A stretch of 64,000 nucleotides of DNA from assembly GCF_038562415.1 (NCBI RefSeq), contig NZ_JBCFBA010000009.1, positions 104,943-168,942 on the forward strand, read 5' to 3'. Each line of letters starts with the position of its first letter. The first letter of the stretch is position 1. A program made the position numbers and the translations under genes. Below the pieces are notes generated by a model. It searched no databases and was not told the origin of the DNA. It worked only from the letters and a program-made list of their open reading frames with translations. Source of the DNA: Solidesulfovibrio sp. Lineage in GTDB: Bacteria > Desulfobacterota > Desulfovibrionia > Desulfovibrionales > Desulfovibrionaceae. Positions 1-8,360 of the stretch are shown in pieces.

Positions 1-288
1 ACGGCCTTTTTCGGCCGCGACGCCAACTGGGGCCGCATCGTGGCCGCGCTGGGCCGGTCCGGGGCGAGTTTCGCCCCGGGCGACGTCTCGGTGCGCATCG
101 GCGGGGTGCCGGTGTTCGTCAAGGGCATGCCCGTGGCCGAGGACCTGGACGCGCTGCTCTCGCCGCACATGCGCCGGGGCGAGATCAGCCTGGACGTGGA
201 GCTCGGCAAGGGGCCCGGCCGCTACCTGCTGTTGGCCTCGGACCTGACCTACGACTACGTCAAGATCAACGCCGACTACCGTTCCTAA
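1..288 (+). CDS. argJ: ArgJ, C-terminal part (ornithine acetyltransferase / glutamate N-acetyltransferase)
   Basis: The open frame runs in from the left edge, so only the last 95 residues are present. The fragment begins with FFGRDANWGRI and ends with LTYDYVKINADYRS, which match the conserved C-terminal segment of ArgJ, where enzymes of this family finish in DLTYDYVxINADYR. ArgJ carries out the acetyl-transfer steps of cyclic arginine synthesis (N-acetylornithine to glutamate, and in bifunctional forms acetyl-CoA to glutamate). The catalytic autoprocessing Thr and the N-terminal chain are outside the window. A GC-rich hairpin without a T tract follows at 297-326. Identity is secure; mono- versus bifunctional activity cannot be judged from this piece. 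Confidence 0.93.
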   Translation, partial: TAFFGRDANWGRIVAALGRSGASFAPGDVSVRIGGVPVFVKGMPVAEDLDALLSPHMRRGEISLDVELGKGPGRYLLLASDLTYDYVKINADYRS

Positions 289-349
289 ACGGCTTCGGGG
301 CGGCGGGCCGTCGGCCGCGCCGCCCCGTGGCCCTTCCGGCGAGGCTCCC

Positions 350-1018
350 ATGACTTCCCCCGATATCGGCACCGTGGACATGAGCGACCGGGACCGGCTG
401 ACGCGGCTGGCGGATTTTCTGTTCGAGGCCGGCATGCTGCGCAAGACGCCGCGCACCGGCTACCAGTTCCTGGGCTCGGGCGCGGAAAACGTGGCCGAGC
501 ACAGCTTCCGCGCGGCGCTGATCGGCTTCGTCCTGGCCGGCCGGGCCGGGGCCGACCCCCTAAGGACCATGGCCCTGTGCCTGTTTCACGACTTGCCCGA
601 GGCCCGCACCGGCGACTTCAACTACGTCAACAAGCTCTACAACACCTGCGACAGCCGCCGGGCCCTGGCCGACGCCCTGGCCGGCACCGGGCTGTCCGCC
701 ACGGTCCTGGCCCTGCACGACGAACTGGAGGCGGCCGCGACCGCCGAGGCGGCCCTGGCCCAGGACGCGGACCAGATCGACCTCATCGCCAACCTGAAAG
801 AGGAGCTCGACCTGGGCAACCGCTACGCCGCCGCCTGGATCGAGGCGGCCATGGAACGGCTGCGCACCGAGGCCGGCCGGGAGCTGGCCAGGGCCGTGGC
901 CACCACCGACCATGCCGAATGGTGGTTCAACGGGCCGGACAGGCGGTGGTGGAACCGCAAGAACGGCGCTTCCGCTGCGGAGGCGGCCGGCCCCGGGGCG
1001 TCCGAGGAGGGGCGGTGA
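350..1018 (+). CDS. HD-domain phosphohydrolase (YfbR/HDDC2-like)
   Basis: 222-residue soluble protein of the HD family that includes 5'-deoxynucleotidase YfbR. The metal ligands are visible in order: His51 in the VAEHSFR segment, the His80-Asp81 pair in FHDLPEA, Glu84, and a late Asp near 139-141 in the DADQIDLI segment. The family usually hydrolyses dNMPs or other nucleotides with Mn/Co/Mg. A tail rich in Ala and Gly after about residue 205 is low complexity. The ATG is preceded by GAGGCTCCC. The stop codon overlaps the start of the next gene by one base (TGATG), so the two are probably co-translated. The substrate is not determined by the sequence. Confidence 0.85.
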   Translation: MTSPDIGTVDMSDRDRLTRLADFLFEAGMLRKTPRTGYQFLGSGAENVAEHSFRAALIGFVLAGRAGADPLRTMALCLFHDLPEARTGDFNYVNKLYNTCDSRRALADALAGTGLSATVLALHDELEAAATAEAALAQDADQIDLIANLKEELDLGNRYAAAWIEAAMERLRTEAGRELARAVATTDHAEWWFNGPDRRWWNRKNGASAAEAAGPGASEEGR

Positions 1019-1494
1019 TGCGCGTCGCCGTCCTTTCCGATTCCCACCTGGGCGCGCCGAGCGCCTGGTTCGAGGCCGTCTACGCCAGGCACCTCGCTCC
1101 GGCCGACCGCGTCTACCACTGCGGCGACCATGCCGGGGTCGGCCTGTGGGCCTACCTGCTCCAGCATCCGGGCTTCGAGGCCGTGGCCGGCAATTCCGAC
1201 GGGTACGACCTGGCCGCCCAGTTGCCGCCGCTTTTGGAGCGCGACCTGTGCGGGCAGCGCCTGGCCGTCACCCATGGCTGGGGGCCGCGGCCGGGCCTGG
1301 CCGCGCGCATCGCCAAGGCCTTCGCCGGGCGCTACGACCTGGTCTTTTTCGGCCACTCCCACGCCGCCGAGGATACGCGCCTGGGCGGCCTGCGCCTGAT
1401 CAACCCGGGCGCCCTGCAACCCGGCGGCTCCCTGGCCCTGCTCGAGTGCGAGGAAGGGACCGGCATCCGCTCGGTCCGCTTCGTTTCCGTCTAG
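1018..1494 (+). CDS. YfcE/MJ0936-type metallophosphoesterase
   Basis: 158-residue calcineurin-like phosphoesterase. The five metal-binding blocks are present: SDSH at residues 7-10, GDH in YHCGDHAGV, GNSDG, the THGW block, and GHSH near the C terminus followed by NPGAL, the typical closing motif of the YfcE/MJ0936 family. These enzymes are Mn-dependent phosphodiesterases of uncertain natural substrate. The ATG overlaps the preceding HD gene stop, and AGGAGGGGCGGTG lies just upstream as the ribosome-binding site. Pairing with an HD nucleotide hydrolase suggests a nucleotide clean-up role, which is inference. Longer upstream in-frame reading is only read-through over the HD gene. Confidence 0.88.
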   Translation: MRVAVLSDSHLGAPSAWFEAVYARHLAPADRVYHCGDHAGVGLWAYLLQHPGFEAVAGNSDGYDLAAQLPPLLERDLCGQRLAVTHGWGPRPGLAARIAKAFAGRYDLVFFGHSHAAEDTRLGGLRLINPGALQPGGSLALLECEEGTGIRSVRFVSV

Positions 1495-1513
1495 CGGCGC
1501 CCGCCTGGCGCCG
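1495..1513. terminator. Small hairpin between convergent genes
   Basis: CGGCGCC and GGCGCCG are separated by 5 nt between the convergent phosphoesterase and Cache genes. There is no good T tract on either side, so termination is only a possibility. Confidence 0.3.
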
Positions 1514-1537
1514 GATTGCCCTTCCCGTAAAACGGCT

Positions 1538-3589
1538 TTAGATGCGCACCTTGACGACCGAAAGCAGGTCGTTGACGTAGCCGCCGTCGCGCTTGTACTC
1601 GCGGTAGCCCAGGCTGTGGGCGCAGCCCACGGCGTAGAGCTTGTCGTCGTCGGCCACCAGGTGGGAGGTGGATTCCCCGCAGGCCAACTGGCAGAAGATG
1701 CCGGCCAGGTCCACCGTGTCGCCGGGGGCGTGCTCGGGGTTGGTGGAGGCGATGACCTTGCCGTTTGGCTCCACGAACAGGCCTTCCGAGCCCTCCAGGA
1801 TGCGGCCCGCGCCGTCGCGGGGCAGGGCGTCGTGCAGCATGGACAGGAACTGGGGCTCGGCGTCGAACACGATGCCGATGCCGCCAAGGACCGTGTCCGG
1901 CCGGAGAAGCGACGTGATGGCGGCGTTGTAGATGTAGGTGTGGCGGGCCTGGCCGCGTTCCTCGTAGAGGTCCGAGGCCTCGAAGTCCGAGACGCGGTAG
2001 AGCTGGGAATCGGTCAGGCGCAGGGTCTCGGCCACGAAGTGGTTGGCCAGCCGCCGGCCTTCCTGACGGTATTCGTCGGGGTTGGAGCAGGCCAGGATGC
2101 GGCCGTCGCGGTCGTAGACGAAGAGGTTGGTGTACACGGTGTAGAGGCTGTTGATGTAGGCGAGTATCTCGCGCATGCGCGCCCGGTCGGCGTCGGGGAC
2201 GGGCGAGGCTTCGAGCATGCGCCGGAAATCCGAGGTCAGCGCCCACCAGCGGCAATCGTTGGCCCGCTCGTAGAGGTTGCGGTCCATGATGTCGATGGCC
2301 AGGGCGGCCAGGAACCGGACGTCGTGCAGGCGCGAGGAGGTCACGAGCTTGAGCAGGCCGCCGGTGGAGGTCTGGAAGACCTGCTGGACCTGGTCGCCGA
2401 TCTTCTTGACCTCGTTGAGCACGTGGGGCAGGGCCTGCGCCTCGACCTTCTCCGAGGTGTCGGCCTGGACGGTTTTTTTGGCCGCCATGATCTCGCCGTT
2501 TTGCACCACCAGTTCCAGGTCGGACAGCACGTTCTCCGAGGCCTCCTCGACCTTGATCAGCCGCCCGGAGAAGATGGCGTTCCTGCGGATGGTCGCCTCG
2601 TCCAGGCCATGGCCGTTGGTGCCGTTTCGGAAGGCCGTGGCCACGCGCTTGAGGACCTGGCCGTGCCAGGGCAGGCCGAAAAAGCCCTGATAGCCCTTGG
2701 TGGCCAGCGTCTTGGTCAGATAGGCCTCGCCGCGCAGCTGGGTCATGGCGAAGTCGTCGCGCAGGTTGAGGGCGTAGATGCGTCCGCGCGGGGCTTTTCC
2801 CGGGTCGCTGCTGGCGATGGCCCGGCCGGCTTCGTCGAGGATGAGGATGACGATGTCCTCGGAGGAGCGCTTGAGGTTGTCGAAGATGCCCGCCATCTCG
2901 CCGTCGAAATCGAAAACCAGGACGAGCACGCCGAGCGGCGCCCCGGTGCGCGGATCCTTGATGGCCTGGGAATAGAGCAGGGACTCGCCCCGGCCGGGAA
3001 CCAGGTCGCTTTCCCGGTAGGTCTCGACATAGGAGGGCGCGGCCAGGGTCTCGGCGAGCAGGGGGTCGTCACTGCGGGAAATGTCGTTTCGCGGGTCCAG
3101 ATGGGCCCGCACCAGGCCGTCGGCGTCGAGGACGATGATCTCGTTGTAGACGGTGTATTTTTCCCGGTATTCGCGCAGCCGCTCCTCGATGCGGGCCACG
3201 GCCTCGCCGTCGCCGGCCTCGTCGAGCAGGAAGCGGACGAGGTCGTCGTCCGTGGCCAGAAACCCCACGTCGGCGGTGCGCTCGAAGAGGTTGCGCTTGA
3301 GGATGTCGATGGCCACTTGGGCCACGGCCGCGATTTCCAGGACCACCTTCTGGGTGTTTTCCTGGACGAGGGTGTCGACGAGGTTTTTTTGCAGGACGGT
3401 GAAATTGTCCTGGGTGGTGATGATGAAATCAATGAGCGTCTGGGCGATGCGGCTGCAATTGATCTTGCCGGTCAGCGTCGCCCGCGTCCATTGGCGGTCC
3501 AGGCGGCTCAGGGTTCCCTGGCAGTTCTCCACGCCGGCCATGGCCCGCAGCAGGGCCTGTTCGTGTCTTTTGATCAGTTCCTTGTTCAT
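1538..3589 (-). CDS. Soluble protein with two tandem double-Cache units
   Basis: 683 residues with no signal peptide and no membrane helix. The protein is an internal duplication. Unit 1 covers about residues 85-320 and unit 2 about 420-683. Matching landmarks are DILKRNLFERTAD (about 95-107) against DIMDRNLYERAND (about 433-445), EKYTVYNEIIVLDADG against SLYTVYTNLFVYDRDG, and the IASSDPG/IASTNPE segments in the second Cache lobe of each unit. The linker (about 330-415) looks helical. Cache domains normally bind small ligands outside the cell as part of a receptor, but here no transmembrane segment, HAMP, methyl-accepting or kinase domain follows. I chose the ATG at 3589 because GGAGGCGG stands 6 nt upstream; the longer frame to 3727 lacks support. 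The cognate partner is unknown. Confidence 0.8.
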   Translation of the reverse strand: MNKELIKRHEQALLRAMAGVENCQGTLSRLDRQWTRATLTGKINCSRIAQTLIDFIITTQDNFTVLQKNLVDTLVQENTQKVVLEIAAVAQVAIDILKRNLFERTADVGFLATDDDLVRFLLDEAGDGEAVARIEERLREYREKYTVYNEIIVLDADGLVRAHLDPRNDISRSDDPLLAETLAAPSYVETYRESDLVPGRGESLLYSQAIKDPRTGAPLGVLVLVFDFDGEMAGIFDNLKRSSEDIVILILDEAGRAIASSDPGKAPRGRIYALNLRDDFAMTQLRGEAYLTKTLATKGYQGFFGLPWHGQVLKRVATAFRNGTNGHGLDEATIRRNAIFSGRLIKVEEASENVLSDLELVVQNGEIMAAKKTVQADTSEKVEAQALPHVLNEVKKIGDQVQQVFQTSTGGLLKLVTSSRLHDVRFLAALAIDIMDRNLYERANDCRWWALTSDFRRMLEASPVPDADRARMREILAYINSLYTVYTNLFVYDRDGRILACSNPDEYRQEGRRLANHFVAETLRLTDSQLYRVSDFEASDLYEERGQARHTYIYNAAITSLLRPDTVLGGIGIVFDAEPQFLSMLHDALPRDGAGRILEGSEGLFVEPNGKVIASTNPEHAPGDTVDLAGIFCQLACGESTSHLVADDDKLYAVGCAHSLGYREYKRDGGYVNDLLSVVKVRI

Positions 3590-4245
3590 GACTTCCGCCT
3601 CCCATGGGCACGTCGGCAAGGGGTAGGCCGGGACGTCGGCGTGATGCGACAGGCACACGGGACGTCCGGGTGGGTGCAGGCGAAGCGTCCGGTCGGGGCT
3701 TCCCGGCCCGGCTCGATCCGGGTGCATTCCTGCCTTGCATATTTGTCACTGCGATGGGCATTTCCCTCAAACGATATCGTTTCAGGAAAAATCCGCTGTG
3801 ACATGGTTTGGTCGATTGCATCACATTCGTGTCCTGCTAAACGAAAAAGCCCCTGCCCCGCTGGCCTCGTCGGCCTTGGCCGCGCCTTGCCGCCGGCGGG
3901 TCGCGTCGCGGGCAAGGCTGTGGCGTCGGGGCGAGCCGCTTGTGTGTCAATAAACATAATGTGACATATTTGTCAATGTGGCACTGTTCTGTCACTGGCC
4001 CTGCCGGAATCGTGTACGCAACTGGGGTTCGGGGGGAACGGCCGGGAAGCAGCAGGCCACGCCGGCATTCTCGTTGCGCCCCAGGCCGTGGCCGACCGCC
4101 TGGAGCGGGCCGACGGAGCTTGTCCGGCACGTTGGGAACGGTGTCGTTGCGGCCGCGGAACCGTCTCAACGGCCGGTATGCCTTGCCGTTTCCGTGCGGG
4201 CCGACCGGGCTGCGGCCCTGCCTGGTGCCGGGGAGGGGCAAGGGG
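3590..4245. other. Non-coding intergenic region upstream of the Cache gene
   Basis: About 650 bases without a convincing gene. The overlapping frames here are short, compositionally odd and mutually exclusive. It holds a relatively AT-rich part at 3735-4000 with dyad symmetries: the long palindrome at 3761-3790, and TGACA-TATT-TGTCA at 3962-3975. A 14-base motif CATATTTGTCAxTG occurs twice (3738-3751 and 3965-3978). These look like regulatory sites for the Cache gene or for an unrecognised small RNA; no promoter is assigned. Confidence 0.6.
3761..3790. promoter_or_regulatory. Operator-like palindrome
   Basis: The 14-base core AAACGATATCGTTT (3769-3782) is a perfect palindrome. Symmetry continues out to TTT...AAA at 3761-3790 with two mismatched pairs. 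It lies about 170 bases upstream of the Cache gene start. There is no T tract, so a protein-binding site is more likely than a terminator. The binding factor is unknown. Confidence 0.5.
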
Positions 4246-4277
4246 AAAAAAAAAGGGCGCGGCCACGGCCGCGCCCC
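4246..4277 (-). terminator. Rho-independent terminator of the ppiD-like gene
   Basis: On the minus strand a perfect 10-bp GC stem (GGGCGCGGCC with its complement, positions 4255-4276) is followed by nine T residues (4246-4254). It lies 18 bases past the stop of the chaperone gene. Confidence 0.93.
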
Positions 4278-4294
4278 GTACGGACGGAGGGGAG

Positions 4295-6244
4295 CTACTT
4301 GCCGGACTGGGCCGGGGCACCGCCGGGCGTGGGCCGGGGCCCGAGGATCTGGTCGTTTATGATCTCGACCTTGGCCGTCTCCTGCACGGTCTTCAAATAG
4401 GCGTTGAACAGTTCCGTGCGCTTGGTCTGGGCCAGGGTCTGCATCCAGCGGTCCTTTTCCTTGTCCCACAGGGCCGCCTCGGCCGGCAGGCGCTTGTCCA
4501 GGGCGGCCAGCACGAAGCCGTCGGACACGGCGTAGGCCGCCTTGAACCAGCCCGGGGCCTTGGCCTCGAAGGCCGTCTGGACCAGCACCGGGGCCATGCC
4601 CAGGCCCGGGATGAAGCCCTGGCGGGTGAACGGCTCGGAGGTGGCGATCTTGTCCTTGGAGTCGGCCAGGACCTTCTGCTGGCCTTCGGGCGTCTCCATG
4701 GCCTTGGCTGTTTCCTCGGCCTTGGCCCGGGCCCGCTTCTGGCCTTCCTCGGCGACGAGGCGGTCCTTGATGACGTCCGTAACCTCTTCCAGGGGGGCGA
4801 AGCCGGCCGGCTTGACGTCGGCCACCCGGGCCAGCACGAAGCCGTCCTGGGTGGACAGGGGGGTATCGGACACCTCGCCCTTTTTCATTTTGAACAGCGA
4901 GGCCAGGGCCTGTTCGGACAGGGCCAGATCGGCCGGCGGGGTCTGCTGGTCGAAAAAGGCCGAAGCCTTGACCTCCAGGTTCTCGGCCGCGGCGGCCTTG
5001 GCCAGGTCCTCGCCCGAGGCGACCTTTTCCAGGACGGCGTCCAGGGCCTTGGTCAGCCGGTCGGCGGCCTTCTGCTCGGCCAGTTCGGCCCGGATGTCGT
5101 CGGTCACCTCGGCCAGGGCCTTCTCGCCGGCCGGCTGGTGTTCGCCGGCCTGGATGAGGTGCAGCCCCAGCGACGTGCGCACGGGTTCGCTGATCTCGTC
5201 CTTTTTGAGCGCAAAGGCCTTGTCCTCGAAGGCGCCGAATTCCTTGGGCAGGCTGCCCTTGGGCAGCCAGGCCCAGTCCTCGCCGATGAGCCCTTCGGGG
5301 TTGTTGGGATTTTTGGGCAGCAGGCTGGCGAAGTCGACCCCGGCCTTGAGCTTGGCCGCCAGGTCCTTGAGCTTGGCCTCGGCCGCGGCCACGGCGTCCT
5401 GGGGCGCGTCGGCCGGCAGCATGATGAGGAAGTGGCGCACCCGCACCTGCTCGGGCTTGGCGTATTTCTTCTGGTTGGCGGCGTAGGCCGCCTCGATGTC
5501 CGCGTCGCTCACCTCGGCCGGCTTGGACATGGCCTTGGGCGTGAACTCCACGAAGTCGATCTTGAGTTGCGCCGGCGTGGCGAACTGGTCCTTGCGGGCC
5601 TCGTAATAGGCCTTGATCTGCTCGGCCGTGGGCGAAAACCCCTTGGCCAGGTCCTCGGCCTTGAAGGGGATGTAGCGGATGACGGCTTGCTCGCGCATGA
5701 AGTCGAAGATGGAGCGGGCCTCGGCCTCGGTGACCGTGGCCGGCAGGCTCACGTAGCCGGCCAGCTTTTCCAGCAGCAGTTGCTGGCGCAGGTCGTCCTC
5801 GAATTCGCCCGGGGACACGCCGTTGGATTTGAGCAGGTTCTCGTAGCGCTTGGCGTCGAACTGCTTGGACTCGTTCTGGAAGGCCGGAATCTTGGCGATC
5901 TCGGCCCGCAGCTCGTCCGGGGAGACGGACACGCCGAGCTTTCTGGCCTGGGTCTCCAGGATACGGGTGGTGGCCAGGTTGTTGAAGACCTGCCAGCGGA
6001 AGCCGCCGTCCTGGAGGTCCTTGTCCGTGACGTCGGGGTTGCGGCTTTTCACCAGGCGCAGGCTTTCCTGATAGGCCTTCTCGTAGTCCTTGATCAGGAC
6101 CGGCTGGCCGTCGATGGTGGCCAGCATCGTCGCCTTGTCGCCGTTGAAATTGCCCACGCCCCAGAAGACGAAGACAATGATGATCAGGCCGAAGACGATT
6201 TTGATGCCCCAGGATTGGGCGTATTTCCGCATGGGATCGAGCAT
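4295..6244 (-). CDS. ppiD: PpiD/SurA-type membrane-anchored periplasmic chaperone (peptidylprolyl isomerase)
   Basis: 649 residues. A single N-terminal membrane anchor lies at about residues 14-31 (IKIVFGLIIIVFVFWGVG), preceded by a short basic stretch, which puts the rest in the periplasm. A SurA-N type chaperone domain follows (about 35-190), then a parvulin-type PPIC rotamase domain at about 250-375, recognisable by VRVRHFLIM and the later LGLHLIQAGEH. A long charged helical C-terminal region follows, as in E. coli PpiD (623 residues). The likely role is folding of outer-membrane and periplasmic proteins leaving the Sec translocon. The symbol is by architecture; many PpiD homologues have weak or no isomerase activity. 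The gene lies 30 bases downstream of aconitase on the same strand and ends at a strong terminator. Confidence 0.88.
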   Translation of the reverse strand: MLDPMRKYAQSWGIKIVFGLIIIVFVFWGVGNFNGDKATMLATIDGQPVLIKDYEKAYQESLRLVKSRNPDVTDKDLQDGGFRWQVFNNLATTRILETQARKLGVSVSPDELRAEIAKIPAFQNESKQFDAKRYENLLKSNGVSPGEFEDDLRQQLLLEKLAGYVSLPATVTEAEARSIFDFMREQAVIRYIPFKAEDLAKGFSPTAEQIKAYYEARKDQFATPAQLKIDFVEFTPKAMSKPAEVSDADIEAAYAANQKKYAKPEQVRVRHFLIMLPADAPQDAVAAAEAKLKDLAAKLKAGVDFASLLPKNPNNPEGLIGEDWAWLPKGSLPKEFGAFEDKAFALKKDEISEPVRTSLGLHLIQAGEHQPAGEKALAEVTDDIRAELAEQKAADRLTKALDAVLEKVASGEDLAKAAAAENLEVKASAFFDQQTPPADLALSEQALASLFKMKKGEVSDTPLSTQDGFVLARVADVKPAGFAPLEEVTDVIKDRLVAEEGQKRARAKAEETAKAMETPEGQQKVLADSKDKIATSEPFTRQGFIPGLGMAPVLVQTAFEAKAPGWFKAAYAVSDGFVLAALDKRLPAEAALWDKEKDRWMQTLAQTKRTELFNAYLKTVQETAKVEIINDQILGPRPTPGGAPAQSGK

Positions 6245-6274
6245 GGTTTCTCCTCGGTGGGCAGCGGCGGCGAT

Positions 6275-8197
6275 TTAGGCCCGCGCGCTGCGGACCCGGT
6301 TGAGCAGGCCGCCGGCCCGGATGATCTCCAGTTCCTGGGCGGTCAGGTCGTTTTTGACGGCGATCGCGCCCAGGCCGTCCACGGTCATGGACGTCGTGCC
6401 GCCCGGGGCGATGGCCCCGGTCTCCAGGCGGATGGACGCCCCGGCCGGGATACGGTCGTAGTCGGCGGGGTCGGCCAGAAGCAGCGGCAGGATGCCGAAA
6501 TTGACCAGGTTGGCCCGGTGGATGCGGGCCAGCGACTTGGCCACCACGGCGGCCACGCCCAGGTAGCGCGGGCCCAGGGCGGCGTGCTCGCGGCTCGAGC
6601 CCTGGCCGTAGTTCTCGCCGCCGAGGATCACGCCCTTGCCGAGCTTCTTGATGCGCGGCACGAACTCGGCGTCCACCCGGCTGAAGATGTATTCGCTGAT
6701 GGCCGGGATGTTGGAGCGCAGCGCCGTGATCTGCGCCCCGGCCGGCAGGATGTGGTCCGTGGTGATGTCGTCGCCGACCTTGAGCGCCACTTGCGCCTCG
6801 ATGGTCGCCGGCAGCGGGGTGAACGGCGGCAGCGGGGCGATGTTGGGGCCGCGCTGGATGTCCACGTCCGCGCCGTCGGCCGGCGGATAGAGGAACAGGC
6901 TGCGGATGCTCGGGGCGTCGGCCGGCAGTTCGGCCTTGGCCGGGGCCTCGCCCCAGCCGGCCGGGTCGGTGAAGGCGCCATTGAGCGCGGCCATGGCCGC
7001 CGTCTGCGGGCTGACCAGGTAGACCTTGGCGTCCTGGGTGCCCGAGCGGCCCTCGAAGTTGCGGTTAAACGTCCTGGCGCTCACGCCGCCGGACACCGGC
7101 GAGCCGCCCATGCCGATGCACGGGCCGCAGGCGCACTCCAGCAGCCGGGCGCCGGCGTCGAGGAGCGCGTCGATGCGCCCCCTGGCCGAGAGCATCTTGA
7201 GCACCTGCTTGGAGCCCGGGGCGATCAGCAGGTCCGTGGCGGGATCGATGCGCTTGCCGGAAAGGATGTCGGCCACGGCCATGAGGTCGGCAAACGACGA
7301 GTTGGTGCACGAGCCGATGCACGACTGGTCCACCTTCATGCCGGCAAGCTCGGCGATGGTCACGGCCCGGTCGGGCATGTGCGGCGCGGCGGCCATGGGC
7401 ACGAGCGTCGCCAGGTCGATTTCGACCACCTCGTCGTAGGTGGCGTCCGGGTCGGCGGCCAGTTCCGTGAAGTCCCCGGGTCGGCCCATGGCGGTCAGGA
7501 AGGCTTTCGTCGCCGCGTCGCTGGGGAAAATCGAGGTCGTGGCCCCGAGCTCGGCGCCCATGTTGGTGATGACGGCGCGTTCGGGCACGGACAGCGTGGC
7601 CACGCCTTCTCCGGCGTACTCGATGACCTTGCCGACGCCCCCCTTGACCGTGAGCAGGCCCAGGAGCTTGAGGATGACGTCCTTGGCCGTGGCCCAGCCG
7701 GTGAGCCGGCCGGTCAGGTTGACCTTGACCACCTTGGGCATGGCGATGACATAGGCCTCGCCGGCCATGGCCAGGGCCACCGACAGACCGCCCGCGCCCA
7801 TGGCCATGGCGCCGACGCCGCCGGCCGTGGGCGTGTGGGAGTCGGAGCCGACGAGCGTCTTGCCGGGCTTGGCGAAATTTTCCAGGTGCAGCTGGTGGCA
7901 GATGCCGGTGCCCGGGGGCGAGAAGATGATGCCGTACTTGGCGGCCACGGTGCGCAGGTAGGCGTGGTCGTCGGGATTGCGGAACCCCATCTGCAGGGTG
8001 TTGTGGTCCACGTAGCTCACGGACAGTTCGGTGCGCACGCGCGGCAACCCGATGGCCTCGAACTGGAGGTAGGCCATGGTGCCGGTGGCGTCCTGGGTGA
8101 GCGTCTGGTCGATGCGCAGGGCGATTTCGGACCCCGGGGTCATTTCGCCGGCGACAAGATGGTCCTTGATGATTTTTTGCGTCAGGTTGAGCGACAT
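6275..8197 (-). CDS. Aconitate hydratase (short single-chain type)
   Basis: 640 residues, clearly aconitase/isopropylmalate isomerase superfamily. The iron-sulfur cluster ligands are visible: one Cys in DQSCIGSCTNSSF and two in the ECACGPCIGMGG block. Other landmarks are VGSDSHTPTAGG and the swivel-domain motif GENYGQGSSREHAALGPR, which is fused at the C terminus, so the large and small subunits are one chain. It is shorter than the roughly 890-residue AcnA/AcnB enzymes and matches the short class often annotated as aconitate hydratase in deltaproteobacteria. It interconverts citrate and isocitrate in the TCA pathway. The start at 8197 follows AAGGACTCCTT; a longer in-frame extension to 8299 has a non-conserved basic leader. 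A homoaconitase-like role is less likely. Confidence 0.9.
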   Translation of the reverse strand: MSLNLTQKIIKDHLVAGEMTPGSEIALRIDQTLTQDATGTMAYLQFEAIGLPRVRTELSVSYVDHNTLQMGFRNPDDHAYLRTVAAKYGIIFSPPGTGICHQLHLENFAKPGKTLVGSDSHTPTAGGVGAMAMGAGGLSVALAMAGEAYVIAMPKVVKVNLTGRLTGWATAKDVILKLLGLLTVKGGVGKVIEYAGEGVATLSVPERAVITNMGAELGATTSIFPSDAATKAFLTAMGRPGDFTELAADPDATYDEVVEIDLATLVPMAAAPHMPDRAVTIAELAGMKVDQSCIGSCTNSSFADLMAVADILSGKRIDPATDLLIAPGSKQVLKMLSARGRIDALLDAGARLLECACGPCIGMGGSPVSGGVSARTFNRNFEGRSGTQDAKVYLVSPQTAAMAALNGAFTDPAGWGEAPAKAELPADAPSIRSLFLYPPADGADVDIQRGPNIAPLPPFTPLPATIEAQVALKVGDDITTDHILPAGAQITALRSNIPAISEYIFSRVDAEFVPRIKKLGKGVILGGENYGQGSSREHAALGPRYLGVAAVVAKSLARIHRANLVNFGILPLLLADPADYDRIPAGASIRLETGAIAPGGTTSMTVDGLGAIAVKNDLTAQELEIIRAGGLLNRVRSARA

Positions 8198-8360
8198 GGG
8201 AAGGAGTCCTTTTGATCTGTCGGGAAAGGGGGAAAATGTCCGGCCTGCATGCCTTCCCCGGCCGGTGAAGTCAAGGGGCCGGCTCTTGGGGCTTGACAAG
8301 GCGTCTTGACAGTCTCGGCCCTCGGGCGCAAACGGGGAGTATCAGGAAAAGGAGCGTTTC

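Noticed and set aside
297..326. GC hairpin after argJ considered as a terminator
   Set aside because: Stem GGGGCGGCG/CGCCGCCCC is good but there is no T tract; GC-rich hairpins of this kind are expected by chance here.
1616..3964. Long plus-strand open frame antisense to the Cache gene
   Set aside because: It is a shadow frame caused by high GC; no motif and no ribosome-binding site.
4088..8215. Open frame of more than 1300 codons antisense to the ppiD-like and aconitase genes
   Set aside because: Composition is Gly/Arg/Leu-rich with no domain; it mirrors the codon bias of the two real genes on the other strand.
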